Shown: piece by piece, positions 21,377 to 33,741 of the stretch | Position numbering within the stretch: position 1 is the first letter of the stretch | How the letters are laid out: each line of letters begins with the position of its first letter | NCBI GenBank assembly: GCA_018296165.2 | Contig: JACKQL020000055.1 | Span: forward strand, 186,001 to 250,000 | Reading direction: 5' to 3' | Length of the DNA: 64,000 bases | DNA from: Termitomyces sp. T153 | Lineage: Eukaryota > Basidiomycota > Agaricomycetes > Agaricales > Lyophyllaceae | Made by a program: the position numbers and the translations under genes | The notes under the pieces: generated by a model | What the model saw: the letters and a program-made list of their open reading frames with translations, nothing else | Told to the model about the DNA's origin: nothing | Databases searched by the model: none

Positions 21377-22568
21377 TCCCTAAGGTGCGAGCTGTTTTTG
21401 CCAAAACTGCAATTGCTCTTGTTCCAAAGATGCTGCTGAAGGTTCTAATCAATGACCCTCTCGAGTTTAAAGCCAATAATGAGCCCGGTACAATTCAACT
21501 CACATTCATCTTCGAGAAGGCTTAGATGAGGATGTGCATTCCCTATCCTCATGATCTTTACTCAATGCAAGCTCATTACCAATGCTTGTCATGCAACTGG
21601 AATCATCGCAATCTCCTCAATGGTCTTACTGTGATCCGATAAATTAGTTCTTCTCCATTGTTTACCCAGTCTTATCAGGATCTCATCAAAACATATCAAA
21701 ACAGCCTCGTGGAAGGGAAGAACCTCAAGAAAACGTGCAGAAATTTGAACAATCTTGCATTGTCTGTCCTTCAAATATCTTCTAGCATCTTTCTCATCTT
21801 TTCTTGCGGGAAATATCCCAGGTACATCAACCTGGTCAACACCAGTACTTTGCCCCTGATGATACCCTCCCTCCCATGCCGGAAATTAATGAGGGGTCGG
21901 CATAAGGTCATCAATGTCTTTTTTCCCTTTGTACAAGTATCAGTCTGGTTGTCTCCCTCCATCTCATCAGCTAATGTCATGTACTTCTATAATATGCTGG
22001 CAAAATGTTTGATTTACTTCATGCAGAACTCCTGTGGTGTTTCAATCTGAGTCGAAGCCTTGTTACGATGTTACAATTTCGAATATCTACCTCCGTTGAA
22101 TAATAGTTAAGTATGAGTCATTAATGGAACGCCTCGGTAGACCCAGTAACCATGTGATGACTAGTGACTGCCAAGTGCATGTTTGATTCAACTACTTTTG
22201 AACCAAGTTGGACGAAGTACGAGGGAGCCGATCGTGTGACCGCGCTGATGGTTGTTGCACGTTGAACATCTTCAGCTCAGCTATAACACTGTGACTGTGA
22301 GTCTGGGAGGTTGATCTTGGTATGCGTCGGGATACCCATGATGAATTACAGAATTCAGAAGCAAAAATATGTAAGGATATTCTACATTTCACAGGCTCTA
22401 AAATTGTATGCAGATCAATCGTCTTATTACCAACTTGAGCTGAGGCTTGTCTACTGACAAACTCCTTCAAAATACAACGAGTGGTTAGATATCATCCTTC
22501 CTGTCTATTCATCAAGGATTTGTACATGGGAAAAAAGGGTTGAAAACAAATATTGCGATAGCTGAGAG
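21377..22568. other. Intergenic between LINE and PLC gene
   Basis: No gene is supported. A plus-strand reading just after the LINE tail (about 21376-21525, KTAIALVPKMLLKVLINDP then a stop) looks protein-like and could be a remnant of a gene hit by the LINE. I do not recognise it. Minus-strand readings at 21589-21980 are equally inconclusive. Confidence 0.4.
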
Positions 22569-25538
22569 TCATGCAGAGGAAGATGACGATAGCCTAAGAA
22601 TCAAGATTCGTTCAGTCAGAAGGAAGGAGTGGGACAAGAAATGCCAGATACCTCTTTCTAGGCATGACAATGGAGTACAGTATACTGCAATGGGCTCATC
22701 ATCCTCCTCATCATAGTCATCCTCAAGTACCGAGATTTGCACAAATACAAGGTCCAGCATCTCCTTGCCACCAACAACATCAAAGGGCAGTCTGAGTGTC
22801 TCGCGCCAGATGGGGTTGAACCCATTGTTCTGAACTGCACGAGTGCGAACCGTGACAATACGTGAAGAAGGGGGCACAGGATCCCCTGGAGCAGAAAGTG
22901 TTGGTAACGATGCTGTAGAGCCCGTCGTAAGTGCGAATGGAGGTTGGGTCCAGTCAGGAATATGTAAGGTCACTTGAACTAAGGGATCGACGATCGACTT
23001 TTCAACGACCTCCTGTCCTCTCTTGTCTTTGAGGCGAGGAAGTTGATGTGCTGAGATGATCTAATCCAAACAGTTTGATAAGTTGAATCCGGAGGTGACT
23101 ACATGATATGGACACGCACGGTGATTTCGAGCACATGTTTCGAATACTTCGACAGAAGCTCGTCGTTACCCCGGAGTGCTTCGGGCTTCAAGACGAAGCC
23201 TGCTCTCCCGTTACGTTGGAACATAGCTTGGTTCATAGTATATCCTAGGTCTAGAACGCAAACACAAATAATTCAGTTACTCGGTTCCCAGGGGCAGAAA
23301 GAGCACCAAACCCACCGAATGTCTGCCAATTGATGGCAACAACTTGCGCCCCCGCAGCCCAAAAACGGTGTGGATGGTAATTGCTCGAACTAACCCTGGT
23401 GCCTCTCGGGTAGATACGAACCATATGATCTTTGGTATGATGAACAAGATCACGCATCGTGCTCCCCGTCTTGAGCATCTTATTCATCTTGTTCTCCGAC
23501 AGTGAGAAAATATGCTCGGGGGCGTATCCGTGCTCCTTCCCAAGGCCGCGACACTTGACGCCAACAGTGTAGACGAGGAGCGACGCGAGACTGAACGACA
23601 TCTTGACTTTTTCTTTTGGATTGGAAGCTGATGTTCCCCGAACGCGCCGCCACTTTGCTTTCAGCTCCTGCATGCCGTGCCTGATCTCCCCACTGATCCT
23701 CTTAGCGTTACTCTCCTCTTCGTCTTCAGAGTCATCAGAAGAGGTGTCGGCTTCAAGAACATCGGGTTGCTTCGTAGGACTCGCAGTCGGACCCTTGGTA
23801 CGAAGTGCTTCGAGCTGAGCAACAACGTAAAGGTTCTTTGCCTGATCTTACCGGTCAGCATCAACGAAAATCTTCTAGTGTACGGTGATGCTCACTTTCA
23901 GAAGGATCTTTCCTTTCAGATCCTCAGGACTCGGAAGCATACTAATCCGAGGTCGTCCTTCCACCGGGGCCCTAATGAGAGACTCCCCAAATACTTCAGT
24001 CATGATCTTCACAAGTATATCCTGCTGCTTGACGCTACAATGAATCTCCGCTGAGATTAGGACGGGGTAAGGCGAGGTCACGAAGGCATATTTAGCGATA
24101 GCGCTGCAGATATCGCGCACGGAAACCTTGGATGTAAGCGTCTTTCCATGAAAAACGACCGGTTCAGTATCACCATCGTATATGTCAACTATCGTCCTTT
24201 ATCAGGATTGCCATATACGTGTACTGTGAGATAAACCTACGTTCGACGCTACGGCAGCTATGGAGAAGAGCACGGATGTACCCTTCGACAGTACTAACTC
24301 CGATCAGTTGATGTCCTACGAGATACGTATTGTGCGAGGCAGAAACAAAGTACTCGGACGCAGGTCGTGTCATGTCTTGCCACACTACTTGGTTTTTGTC
24401 AGAGAAAGCCGCATTCTCAGGGGACAGCAGGAATGATGAAAAACCCTCGAGAGTGAGAATCGGAGGTTGAACAGCATCTGGGATTGTCGATGAAGAAGCA
24501 TCTGGAGTTTGTGGAGGTGATGCATCTAAAGCGAGCGCTGAAGTACTCTCCGTTGTTGTAGCCGCTGAAGCGGTCGGAGCAGTCCAAGAATACTTGGCGA
24601 AGATAACTTTGAGTTCATCCTGGGTCAACTTCGACTAATTTTGACGACATCAACTCGAGTACATAAGAGAACAGTGATCAAAACTTGCGTGTTGCGTGTC
24701 CTTCATGAACTTCTCAAAGGCCAAAAAGTCGAACTTGCCAGCGTTAGCCTCACAGAGATCTCTGTAAATTTGTTCAATCTCAGGACGGCGTTTGAGAGTA
24801 CGGACGAATGACTGGAAGCCAGTATAGTCGAGATAACCCTTGCTGGCGGGATCAGCATCCTTTCAATTTGTCAATAAAAAACGTCATGGAATAAATAGTA
24901 CTCAAAAGGCTTACCTTGAACATCTTCTCAAGCTCAGGTCTTGAGAACCTTGCATTCAACCTCCAGCACAATCTTTCTACCTCTCCAAGACTTAACTTCC
25001 TATCGCCGTTGCCATCTGCACCTTTCCAATATTGACGCGCCCAGATAGCCTCTCGAACATCGACATTCCCGAGCCCTATCATGAGGCCCTGACGCACAGC
25101 GACGAGTTTGCGGACAGTCACGTCCCACATGGCAAAGATCTCATGAGTATCTGCGATCATGTGCAGCGTCTTGTATGCGCCATCGAGAATATATATTATG
25201 GCGAGCCAGCGCCTTTCCGTTCCTTCAGGTAGCTTGAACTGCTCTCGGTAGTATTGCGCAGCAGCACCTGAGCGAATCTCTTTGATCGTCTCCAGAGCAA
25301 CTATATAGGCTCGAACTATGTCTCCTCAACGTAGATATAAGTACTTACCAGGACCTCTTTTTCGCGACTTATAGAGAATGCACCCGGCATCAGGATCGAG
25401 CTGGAACAAGACACGTTTCTGTTTCTTCTCAGAGACCTTAGTCATCATTGTTCCTTTCAACAGCTCCTCTGGTACAGCAAAAAGACTCTCATTATTCAAC
25501 AACGGTGGCGATTGCGATGGAGGTGGGACGGCAGACAT
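22569..25538 (-). CDS. PLC1: Phosphatidylinositol-specific phospholipase C (delta type)
   Basis: Hydrolyses PIP2 to diacylglycerol and inositol trisphosphate at the plasma membrane in calcium signalling. Minus-strand exons from ATG at 25538 encode a PH-like segment (VLFQLDPDAGCILYKSR; WLAIIYILDGAYKTLHMIA), an EF-hand pair (GADGNGDRKLSLGEVERLC, about 25010-24960), PLC-X (SASHNTYLVGHQL about 24330 and VFHGKTLTSK about 24150, both catalytic histidines), an acidic X/Y linker (TSSDDSEDEES), PLC-Y (IYPRGTRVSSSNYHPHRFW, AINWQTF about 23420-23310) and a C2 domain (PRLKDKRGQEVVEKSIVDPL to LVFVQISVLEDDYDEEDDEP), ending at 22569. About seven introns of 50-60 bp (donors such as GTAAGT at 25347 and GTAAGC at about 24914). 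About 880 residues, as in fungal PLC1. Exon ends were not all fixed. Confidence 0.93.
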
Positions 25539-26847
25539 GTTGCAAAGACCAAGAGTCCGGGGCTGCGGTCGTGGATAGTGATGATGAAGCTGAGGGGCCT
25601 TGTGACGGTGGCGTGTTAACTCGGCACTAACCGTATTGTTCTTGTTCTCAATGTGCGTCGTCGACGCGATGCATGCTGCAGTTTTTGTAACATCAGATCG
25701 ATAGATATGTCCTCCTCACGTGATCAATTATTGGAAAAACACTGAAGGACTGGCAACGAAAATGGAACAGAAGTGCGAGCTGTTAGATGGCACTAGTCAT
25801 GCCAAGGCCGAGGGAAGAATAACGCGTTATTATGAATGGCTTGAGAACTTTGGTGACTGCCGCGGCTGCGCTCTGATTTATGAGGAATCAGGAAAGAAAC
25901 CTTACATAGACTGAGACTCTGCACATAAAATCAGATTGAAACATGCTGAAGGGAGCCTGGTCGCAGATGATGCATCCGATGATGGTAGAGGGGGGAAAAC
26001 GCGGCATCAGATCAAACCAAATTCTTCCAAACCGACGCGTGCGACCATCGTGACTTCTCTTAGCTCTCAACTACGAACGCTCTAGATACTTAGAGCTGTA
26101 GAGCCGTAGTCTTTGATTGTTATTCAAACAAGACATCTGAGCTTGTCTCTCAAATTGCTGCGATAATTCTCTGCTACTGCTGTCTACTCGGCACGGACGC
26201 TGACTTGTTCTTCACTAACCTCTAACGTTGACCCGTTGATGGCAAAGGTGAACATAATATTTTTACGTCCTGTCTCGTGTTCGTAACATGATTTTTTATG
26301 AATAGAGACGATGTTCCAGTTTTCCGCGGAGCGTGAGGTCTTCCTATCCAAAAATATACTTTGCCATCTCTTGTCCACGCGGCCTGAGAACTTCCATAAA
26401 TTTTACAATCAAGACAGTCACGCTGCCATTTGTTGCGATGATTTTCAAAGAAAACGGAATAATCTCAGCAAGTGACTCTACGTGAGCTTCCATACTACTG
26501 CTAAGATATCCTAAGAGCTTCTATTTCAACTTACAATTTCTGAATTCACAACGTGAATGAAGTTGTACCACATCTTCATATAGAGATGAGAGCTTGAGGT
26601 TGTACCCGTAAGCAGTCACGGGAAACGCTCCAATGACAGATCCATATTGGGTACATGTCGGAAGCAACGGACTCATCGGCAAAATGGCCAGACAGGGCAG
26701 AGGGATATACTGTACCCACGGCCATACGATAAACAACGCCGAAGTGATTCAAGAGGCTGCTTCGTTTACCGCCGGTCTCGTTGTACTCAGGCGTTCAACA
26801 CGCACACCCTTCGTCTCTAGTCGATGATTGTCCAAAGGACCGGCTTA
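25539..26847. other. Intergenic region between divergent PLC and membrane-protein genes
   Basis: 1.3 kb. Only short, unrelated readings on both strands. No repeat, tRNA or known motif was seen. It holds the promoters of both neighbours. Confidence 0.5.
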
Positions 26848-29716
26848 ATGCGTTCTCACGACGTCTTGCGACAGACTGTCAAACGCGAAGACACCTCGGG
26901 TGACAAGGTAAAGGAATCCTCAATTTCATGATACATTATACTTATCAACAGTTTTAGTTTGGCAATGATGATAGCCAGAAACCATGTACCCTGTATAAAT
27001 CGGCACAGGCGCCATGTTCAGCCTCAAGCAAGACGCGACGTATGTGGATTGGGCGCTTCATGGCTGCCTTCTAATCGGCTGAAATTATCATTATCTATAG
27101 ACTCAGAGGGTACCGTTTTGATTCCGTCGGAGTGCACTTGGTGCGCCGAAGTAACTGTTGGTACATCATAGCGAGACTCACAATTTCTAAATTGCAGCAA
27201 TCATGTGTTCTTCAACCTTTGGAGCGCCTGTCTGGGGACAGAAGGGACACTTTCTGAGTATGAGGAATGGGCGCAAACATGTAGAAACCACTCTCTGGAA
27301 GTGTTGGAGGAGTATCCAAGTCGATGGGCAAGCAGAGTCACAATACCGTCATGGGCAGCCATTGTAATCACGAATAATCCGGCATTGAATGCTTCAACTG
27401 CTGTCCTAGGTGACTACCTTCTTTCTTTACAGTTGTCTCTTCGATCTGACGACCCAGCAGTTGCCCGGGCGTCAGAAACGTCAGGATTAGTCCCAATAGT
27501 TGCTCCAATTGCGGGTGTCTTGGGCTTGGTCACCCTTGGAATTGGACTGGCGTACCTATACTGGTATAAAAAAGGGAATGAAGAGTCTTTTGGCACCTTC
27601 TTGCGTCGGCACATTTGCCTCCGTAAAGCCCATGAAATACGCCGCAAGATTCGAGATCGCGATTTTGAGATCGACCAGTCGGAAGGTACAAATAACTTCG
27701 TCATGATCAGGGCTGAAGATGATTATATCAGTGGTCATACCCGTGGTCCCTCGGGAGACTCAATGAAGTTTGAGCAGCCCGAATATCACTTTCCGTTCAG
27801 GAATGTTTGGAGGAACTCGCAAATCATACAACAAGTTCGACGAATTCCTGATATGGTGCCCCATCTTTGGGGCGATGGCGCCGTGTATATCCGACCGTCG
27901 CAGCCAGGCCATCGTTTTCGTGTCGACCCGTCTGGTAACAGTTCAGAAGGAAGCAACTCAAGCGTGATGCACTCGCTTCCAAGTACCGTTGAAGGCGCGA
28001 TTCCGGAAACTATCTATGAAGACGATGAAGATACCGAAGGTCATCACTACGACAACGAGGAGGAGTCTCTCATAACACACCCTGAACGCCTCGATAATGA
28101 AGTATTCCTCATATCGAACGGTCGCCCTGACTTCACCATCTCGGACCACAGCTCAAACTCACATCAGTTCAGAATTGTCCCGCCCACACCGTCGACTGAG
28201 TCTTTCCGCTCGGATGGACCTATTTCTCAAGTGACACTTCCAGTAAGCCACACATGGTTTAACTCTCATTTTTCATTTGACATCTCTTCAGCATCTATCA
28301 CAACGCCCCATCGACATCCCACCTGCTCCTCGACTACCTGCTCCAGTACCTCCAGGGACTTCTCCCCGTCGTCCCTCGCCTCTACATGTTCAACACGGGC
28401 CTGTTCGTAACCAATCTCCGCATCACCAGGCGGACTTCAACCCGTTTCGAACCAAACCTGTCCCTCAGCTTCCTCAACCAGTGCAACCAGGATCCACTTC
28501 CCAACCTGTATCAGGGCTTTCATCTAAGCCGCTGCACATTGAAACTGGACAGCCCCCTCCACAAGCGCCCGATGCGAATGTACCCCCAATCCCGAACATC
28601 CCACCACATTCAGGAACCCCCTCACAACCTTCACAACACCAGCCCCTCGCCTCGAAGGCGGTCCCTGACCAACAAATTCCGGGGCCTCAATCGCCACCTG
28701 CACCGCGGAGACCTTCCAACTCAAACATTCACCAGCCCCACCGAAGACCCATGGGCGCCCGTCGTCCCTCCTCTCCGCACGTCCCCCACAGGCCGTCGCT
28801 TGATGAGGAGCTCGGTAAGTTCGGGCCCACGATTCCTTCAGGAGACTCCATGAACCTGATGTCACCTCGCCCTCCTACTCGCCCCCTCACTCCTCCCAGC
28901 CCCCGGTCACCTCCGCCTCGTCCAGTGCATGGCCGAACAACCTCGTCGGAAAGCGTGGGGATGGTACCCGGCGATAATCGGTCCAGGGGCGCCCGTCGTC
29001 CCTCCTCTCCGCACGTCACCCACAGGCCGTCGCTCGACGAGGAGCTCGATAAGTTCATGCCTTTCATTTCTACAACAGGGGACTTCATGATCCCGACGTC
29101 ACCTACTCGCCTTCCGCCCCGCTCCCTCACCCCACCCAGCCCCCATCCCTACCAACTCTCTTTTTCCGGAGAAGGTGTGTTCGCGCCCGTGTCACCTCCG
29201 CCCCACCCGACGCACGGCCGGACAGCCTCGCCGGAAAGCATGGCTATACCTCTGCCCGGCCCTATGCATGGCTGGACAGCCTCGTCGGAAAGCGTGGTGA
29301 TGACACCTGGCGGTCATCGGCCCATAGACGCCCGTCGTCCCTCCTCTCCGCACGTCCGCCACTGGCCGTCGCTCGACGAGGAGTTTGGTAAGTTCGGACC
29401 CACGATTCCTTCGGGGGAGTCCATGATCCTGACGTCACCTACTCGCCCTCCTCGCCCCCTCACTCCTCTTAGTCCCCATGCTCACCAGCTCTCCCTCCCC
29501 GGTGAAGATATGTCACTTGCGCCGGTGTTACATCCGCCCCGCCCGACACGCGGCCGGACAGCCTCGTCGGAAAACGTAGTGATGGCACCCGCCGATAATC
29601 GCTTCCTCTACCCAGGCCCTGTGCGTGCAGTGGGGGTCAATCTCCCTCTTGGTGCGACAGAATCGCTTGAGAGCCTTCATAGTCGGCCATTGCCAATGGA
29701 AAGGACGCACCATTAG
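26848..29716 (+). CDS. Single-pass membrane protein with short Cys-containing ectodomain and repeated proline-rich tail
   Basis: Exons 26848-26907, 26958-27039, 27101-27140, 27198-28242 and 28292-29716 join in frame to 883 residues. Residues about 24-75 carry the motif QKPCTLYKS...ECTCNHVFFNLWSACLG, like the CxC-N-x-V/L-x-SAC ectodomains of a large uncharacterised mushroom membrane-protein family. N-glycosylation sites follow. One transmembrane helix (IVAPIAGVLGLVTLGIGLAY, about residues 160-185) precedes a basic KK/RR flank and a cytosolic tail of about 690 residues. The last 350 residues contain three tandem repeats of 100-130 residues built on ARRPSSPHVxHxPSLDEExx, then PTRPPxxLTPPSP and GRTxSSESV. 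It resembles a receptor or cell-wall sensor, but function is unknown. No signal peptide is visible at the chosen ATG, so a further 5' exon is possible. Confidence 0.78.
28745..29640 (+). repeat. Three coding tandem repeats (about 300-390 bp units)
   Basis: Each unit starts near GCCCGTCGTCCCTCCTCTCC (28752, 28989, 29331) and includes the conserved ACTCGCC...CTCACTCC and CGGACAGCCTCGTCGGAAA segments. Divergence between units suggests an old internal duplication. Confidence 0.8.
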
Positions 29717-30720
29717 CCTTTTTCTTGTGGATACTTTTTCACTGTTAAGAAACCCTTTTCTTGTGAACAATTTTTTTTCGCTGCTAGGTAACAGGATTAA
29801 CTTTGCCTATGAATAATTTTCAAGGCTATATTTAATCTGCTTTTCGTTAGCAGTATATGAACACGATAGTGTTGTACAAAAACAGTAACTCTAGTATATC
29901 GTTTCCGGAGGAATACGACTATAAATTTGTTTGAGCTTGGCTTTCAGTGGATGGTTAGTGGATGTGGGCATGTAAAACTGACTCAAAGCACTAGTAACAC
30001 CAGAACCTGTTTCATTGGAAAGATAAATACATGCCATTTCTTTGACAGATTTTCCTCCTGAATTCAAGTTGATGCCAATCACTACATCACTTTGAAGTTT
30101 GACATCTACTGATGATCAGCAGTCTCTGCAAATGCTGAGATTATTCAAAGCAACAGTGATGGTTTCGCCTACAAGAAGGGATCATATTACCTACTGTGAA
30201 CCACCTGAATACAAATGGCTCGAACAACTTGAGGAGGTCAACCTTAATTAATTAACGAGCAGGGCACGGCATGTCCGAGATCTAAACAAACATAGATATA
30301 AATGTGAGGATATCGTTCAATCTATACCATGTATATCACACACACACAGAGATATGTATAGATCATATATGATTGTATTTAAATGGTCATGTCCGCCAAT
30401 TTCCTAGCTATCCTCGCAGCGGCCTTCTCCTCTTCCTTGCAAAGATGTTTGTCAAATAGTGTTTCAGCCTCCAATGGAGAAAAGTTGGGGGGCATTCCTA
30501 TCGCAAGGGTTATCTTGATTGCCCACCCAAGCGAAGTCCACGTACCCTTTGACAACAACACAGATCCCAAAGGAGTGTTGGAGGCAATGATGAGATGTGG
30601 ATATGTAAGGACAGAGGATAACATAGTCAACTATATGGTAAGAAAGACAATAGGAGGGGAAAGTTTTTGTAATGGTCACAGAAAGTAAAATTTCATGCTG
30701 CATTGCAGCAAGTTATTTAC
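29717..30720. other. Intergenic
   Basis: 3' flank of the membrane-protein gene, AT-rich, with a short CA run near 30340. An open minus-strand reading (30630-30379, ending KEEEKAAARIARKLADMTI) has a plausible amphipathic end but no recognisable relatives, so I do not call it. Confidence 0.4.
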
Positions 30721-30934
30721 GACGTGACCGCCGCGCCTTAAACCCGCCACACTCTGCGAGGAGAGTTCTAAAAACAGTCAATGCATGGAGAACGATACAT
30801 TATATTGACTATTATTACTTACTATCGGAGTAGTCCGTAGAGAGTAGAGTCACTGCTTTATCCCCGCCTCTTAGCCTTGTATTGAGGCTTGTCGGCGGGT
30901 ATAAACAGAGTTCATTCATTCATTCATTCATTCT
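30721..30934 (+). mobile_element. 5'-truncated LINE 3' end
   Basis: Matches the 3' untranslated part of the LINE at 21183-21376: GACGTGACCG...CGCC, CTATCGGAGTAG, CGCCTCTTAGCC, GGCTTGTCGGCGG, ATAAACAGAG and then (ATTC)5. Only about 210 bp were inserted, the usual result of incomplete target-primed reverse transcription. No clear target duplication was found. Confidence 0.85.
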
Positions 30935-32181
30935 GCGAAACTACCTCAGTGTGACCGTACCCTGCTATATTCGGCAGCGTTACAATCAACGCGTGCCGCC
31001 ATCAGGATCAGGCGGAGAAATTTAGGAAAATTATAAATACGGAACCTACCTATTTTTGCCAGTATCCATCATTGAGACCAGTATCATGTTTTAGTGTAAT
31101 TGCATAATTGAATGAGTCACTTCATCATGGACCTTATGTAGAAGAAAGCAAGGAAAGTCAAGCAAGAGAGGCTAAGACGAGCGCCCGCAAAATTACAAGG
31201 GCTAGGCGCTTGCAGATTTAGATCGAGAACAAAGTATCAAGTCGGTCAGGTACGAACTTGCAACCGTTGACCATTTGATGGGAATTCAAGAATGGAGGGA
31301 GACTTCAGCAACGGTCTAGATTGCCCGTGGATATGAAACAGCCGGCCAAGTGACACATCGTTCAGACCGGTTGGACACAATAGTCCAGAGGGAAAATGCA
31401 TTTGACTGCGGAGATATTTCTGGCTAGATTTATATTTAAACCTGGGACTGGCATCAGAAATTGTACTGGCTAACTATTTTCGTGGCGTGTAAAGGATCCA
31501 GACGTCCTACAGTTAACTAGGTCCTGAGAGGATAAAAGAAAAGGTAAGAAGGTGCATGACAATAACCTTCATGGTTTGCATCAGCTTGCTCAAGCAAACT
31601 TGACGTACTTACAGAAGTGTGACAGAAAAGCAGAATCCGACAACAGCCACACAACTCTGCACCCCGGTAACTTTTGGTGGTCGTGGATTGAATCGAACTT
31701 TCTGGGGTGGACTGCATAAGCCTCTGAATTGTGTGAGCAGAACAGAAAGGTTTGTTATGTATGTATATATGTATAGGATGTGAACTATTTTGGGGCAGTC
31801 GAATGTACCGGGGGTATTCAGAAACCTGGACAGAAAGGAAGGATTGAAACTCCGCCTGGCACACGACAAACGGACATCAGAAGATTGGCCATTGAAACCT
31901 TTCTCCCACCTTCTCGTGAACTCGCTTAGCGAGTTCACTGTGTTTTAGCTTCGTCACTGGCGTCGTATTCACTCTTTACCCTTCTATATAGCCTACACCA
32001 ATGCTCTACTTAACGTCTGATGCTTTCCCAATCTGTCGGTGCTACCATACTCGTTATTCATCAGCTACTAATTTTTTGCAGTCGTTCCATTTGGTGTAAT
32101 TGGGTCAGTCCGTGTCGCTGCGGCACATCTCGTCAAGAACGCCGTTGACTTATCTTTAGTTTCTTTCGATACCTATGGTAC
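30935..32181. other. Upstream region of the glycosyltransferase gene
   Basis: No gene is supported. It contains the perfect hairpin at 31916-31938. ATGs at about 32012 and 32027 could start a short 5' exon of the next gene, but no splice path was certain. Confidence 0.4.
31916..31938. other. Perfect inverted repeat (10-bp arms, 3-nt loop)
   Basis: GTGAACTCGC-TTA-GCGAGTTCAC lies about 245 bp upstream of the glycosyltransferase ATG. It could be a dimeric transcription-factor site or an RNA hairpin in the 5' leader. Confidence 0.5.
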
Positions 32182-33741
32182 ATGATACGCCTTGCTGCGT
32201 TCTTCACATACCGCCCGGTCCCATTACCCGAAAATCCGACTTATATCGCCTCGGAAGATGTGACTATCATTGTACCAACGATAGATGCTGGCGAGGAGTT
32301 TAAGGAGGCAGCCCACAGCTGGCTAGTTGGTAAACCTAAGGAGATTCTTATTATTACGGAAGAGAAGATGCTTGGCCCGCTCCAAGAGCTTGCAAATGCC
32401 GTTGATCCCGAACGTATTCGCGTACTGACAGTTCCATTTGCCAACAAACGTCTCCAAATGAGTCATGGTATCAAGAACACCACGACGGACATCATTGTAT
32501 TTGCAGACGACGATGCTATCTGGCCACCGACGATGTTACCGTACATGCTCGCGTGTTTTGAGGATCAAAAGGTTGGAGGTGTTGGGACGAGCCAGCGCGT
32601 GCAGGCTGTCGGTAAGCACATGACCGTTTGGGAGGTGCTTGCTGCCTTCCGTCTGACGATCCGTAACATCGAAATTGCCTCCTCTACCCACATCGACGGT
32701 GGTATTCCTTGTCTATCTGGTCGTACCGCCGCCTACCGCACAGTCATTCTCAAAGATCCTGAGTTCATTCATGGTTTCACCCACGACTACTGGCTTGGAA
32801 AATACCAGCTCAATTCGGGTGATGACAAATTCTTGACGCGTTGGATGGTTAGTCACGGGTGGAACACGTATGTGCAGGTGTGCAAGGAGGCGGAGCTGTT
32901 GAGTACGATGAAACCGAATTGGCGGTTCCTCAAGCAAGTGCTCAGATGGACACGAAACACGTGGCGCTCAGATTTACGAAGTCTGTTCATGGAAAGGTAT
33001 ATTTGGACGAGTCATCCATACGTTGCGTATACTATGGTGCGTTGTAATTTTGGCTCCGCGCCCAGGTAGCTAAGCCGTAGGACAGGTGGATAAACTTTAT
33101 AACCCCTTCACACTGCTTGTTGGTCCGTGTCTGGTCATGGTCCTCCTGTACAAGAGTACGATACCTGTTGACCAAGGAGGGTACCATCTGCCCTGGTGGT
33201 GAGTATCATGTATCAACGAAGATGGAAGATTGTTAATAATCACTTGCTACTCTAGGAACATCCTTCTATCATGGATGGTCTGGCTGTCCGCAACACGAAC
33301 AGCGAAGCTTCTACCCCATCTATGGCATCGCCCCCAAGATATCATCTACGTCCCGGCCTTCATAGCCTTCGGTTATTACTTTGCCATCATGAAGTTGTAT
33401 GCCTTGTGCACGCTCCACGAGGTACTCTTTGTTTATTCCACTATCCCCCTATCATCATTAACTGAAACCCTACGTAGACTGGTTGGGGTACCCGTGCTGG
33501 CATCGGTGATGCCTCGGCCGCCACTGCTGCCATGGACCAACAAAATGAGAAGCAGACGGATAACAACAACAATCCATACCGGCGGCCTTTGAGCCCCAAC
33601 GAGCCGTTTGCGCAGTATCGCGATCAGACCCCATCGCCATTTAGCGAGACACCGATATACGCTGCGAGATCGCAGAACGGACATGGTAACACGCGGAGGA
33701 AAGATGAAGAATTAGAGATGCAGGTTGGGTATGCGCACTGA
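32182..33741 (+). CDS. Family 2 glycosyltransferase, polysaccharide synthase (hyaluronan-synthase/Cps1-like)
   Basis: Exons 32182-33036, 33086-33198, 33256-33421 and 33478-33741 join in frame to 465 residues. Processive GT2 motifs are present in order: VTIIVPTID (about residue 27), FADDDAIW (DxD site, about 112), GGVGTSQRVQ, CLSGRTAAYR, GDDKFLTRW (catalytic base region, about 213) and QVLRWTRNTWRS (QxxRW, about 251). Then come four hydrophobic segments (NPFTLLVGPCLVMVLLY; ILLSWMVWLSAT; IIYVPAFIAFGYYFAIM) and a hydrophilic tail rich in Asn/Gln/Pro. The likely role is making an extracellular or capsule-type glycan at the plasma membrane. The Met chosen lies where relatives already have sequence upstream, so the first transmembrane exon is probably missed. 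Confidence 0.9.

Noticed and set aside
31517..31938. Minus-strand gene upstream of the glycosyltransferase
   Set aside because: Two overlapping frames of similar length, no motif, no supported intron chain.
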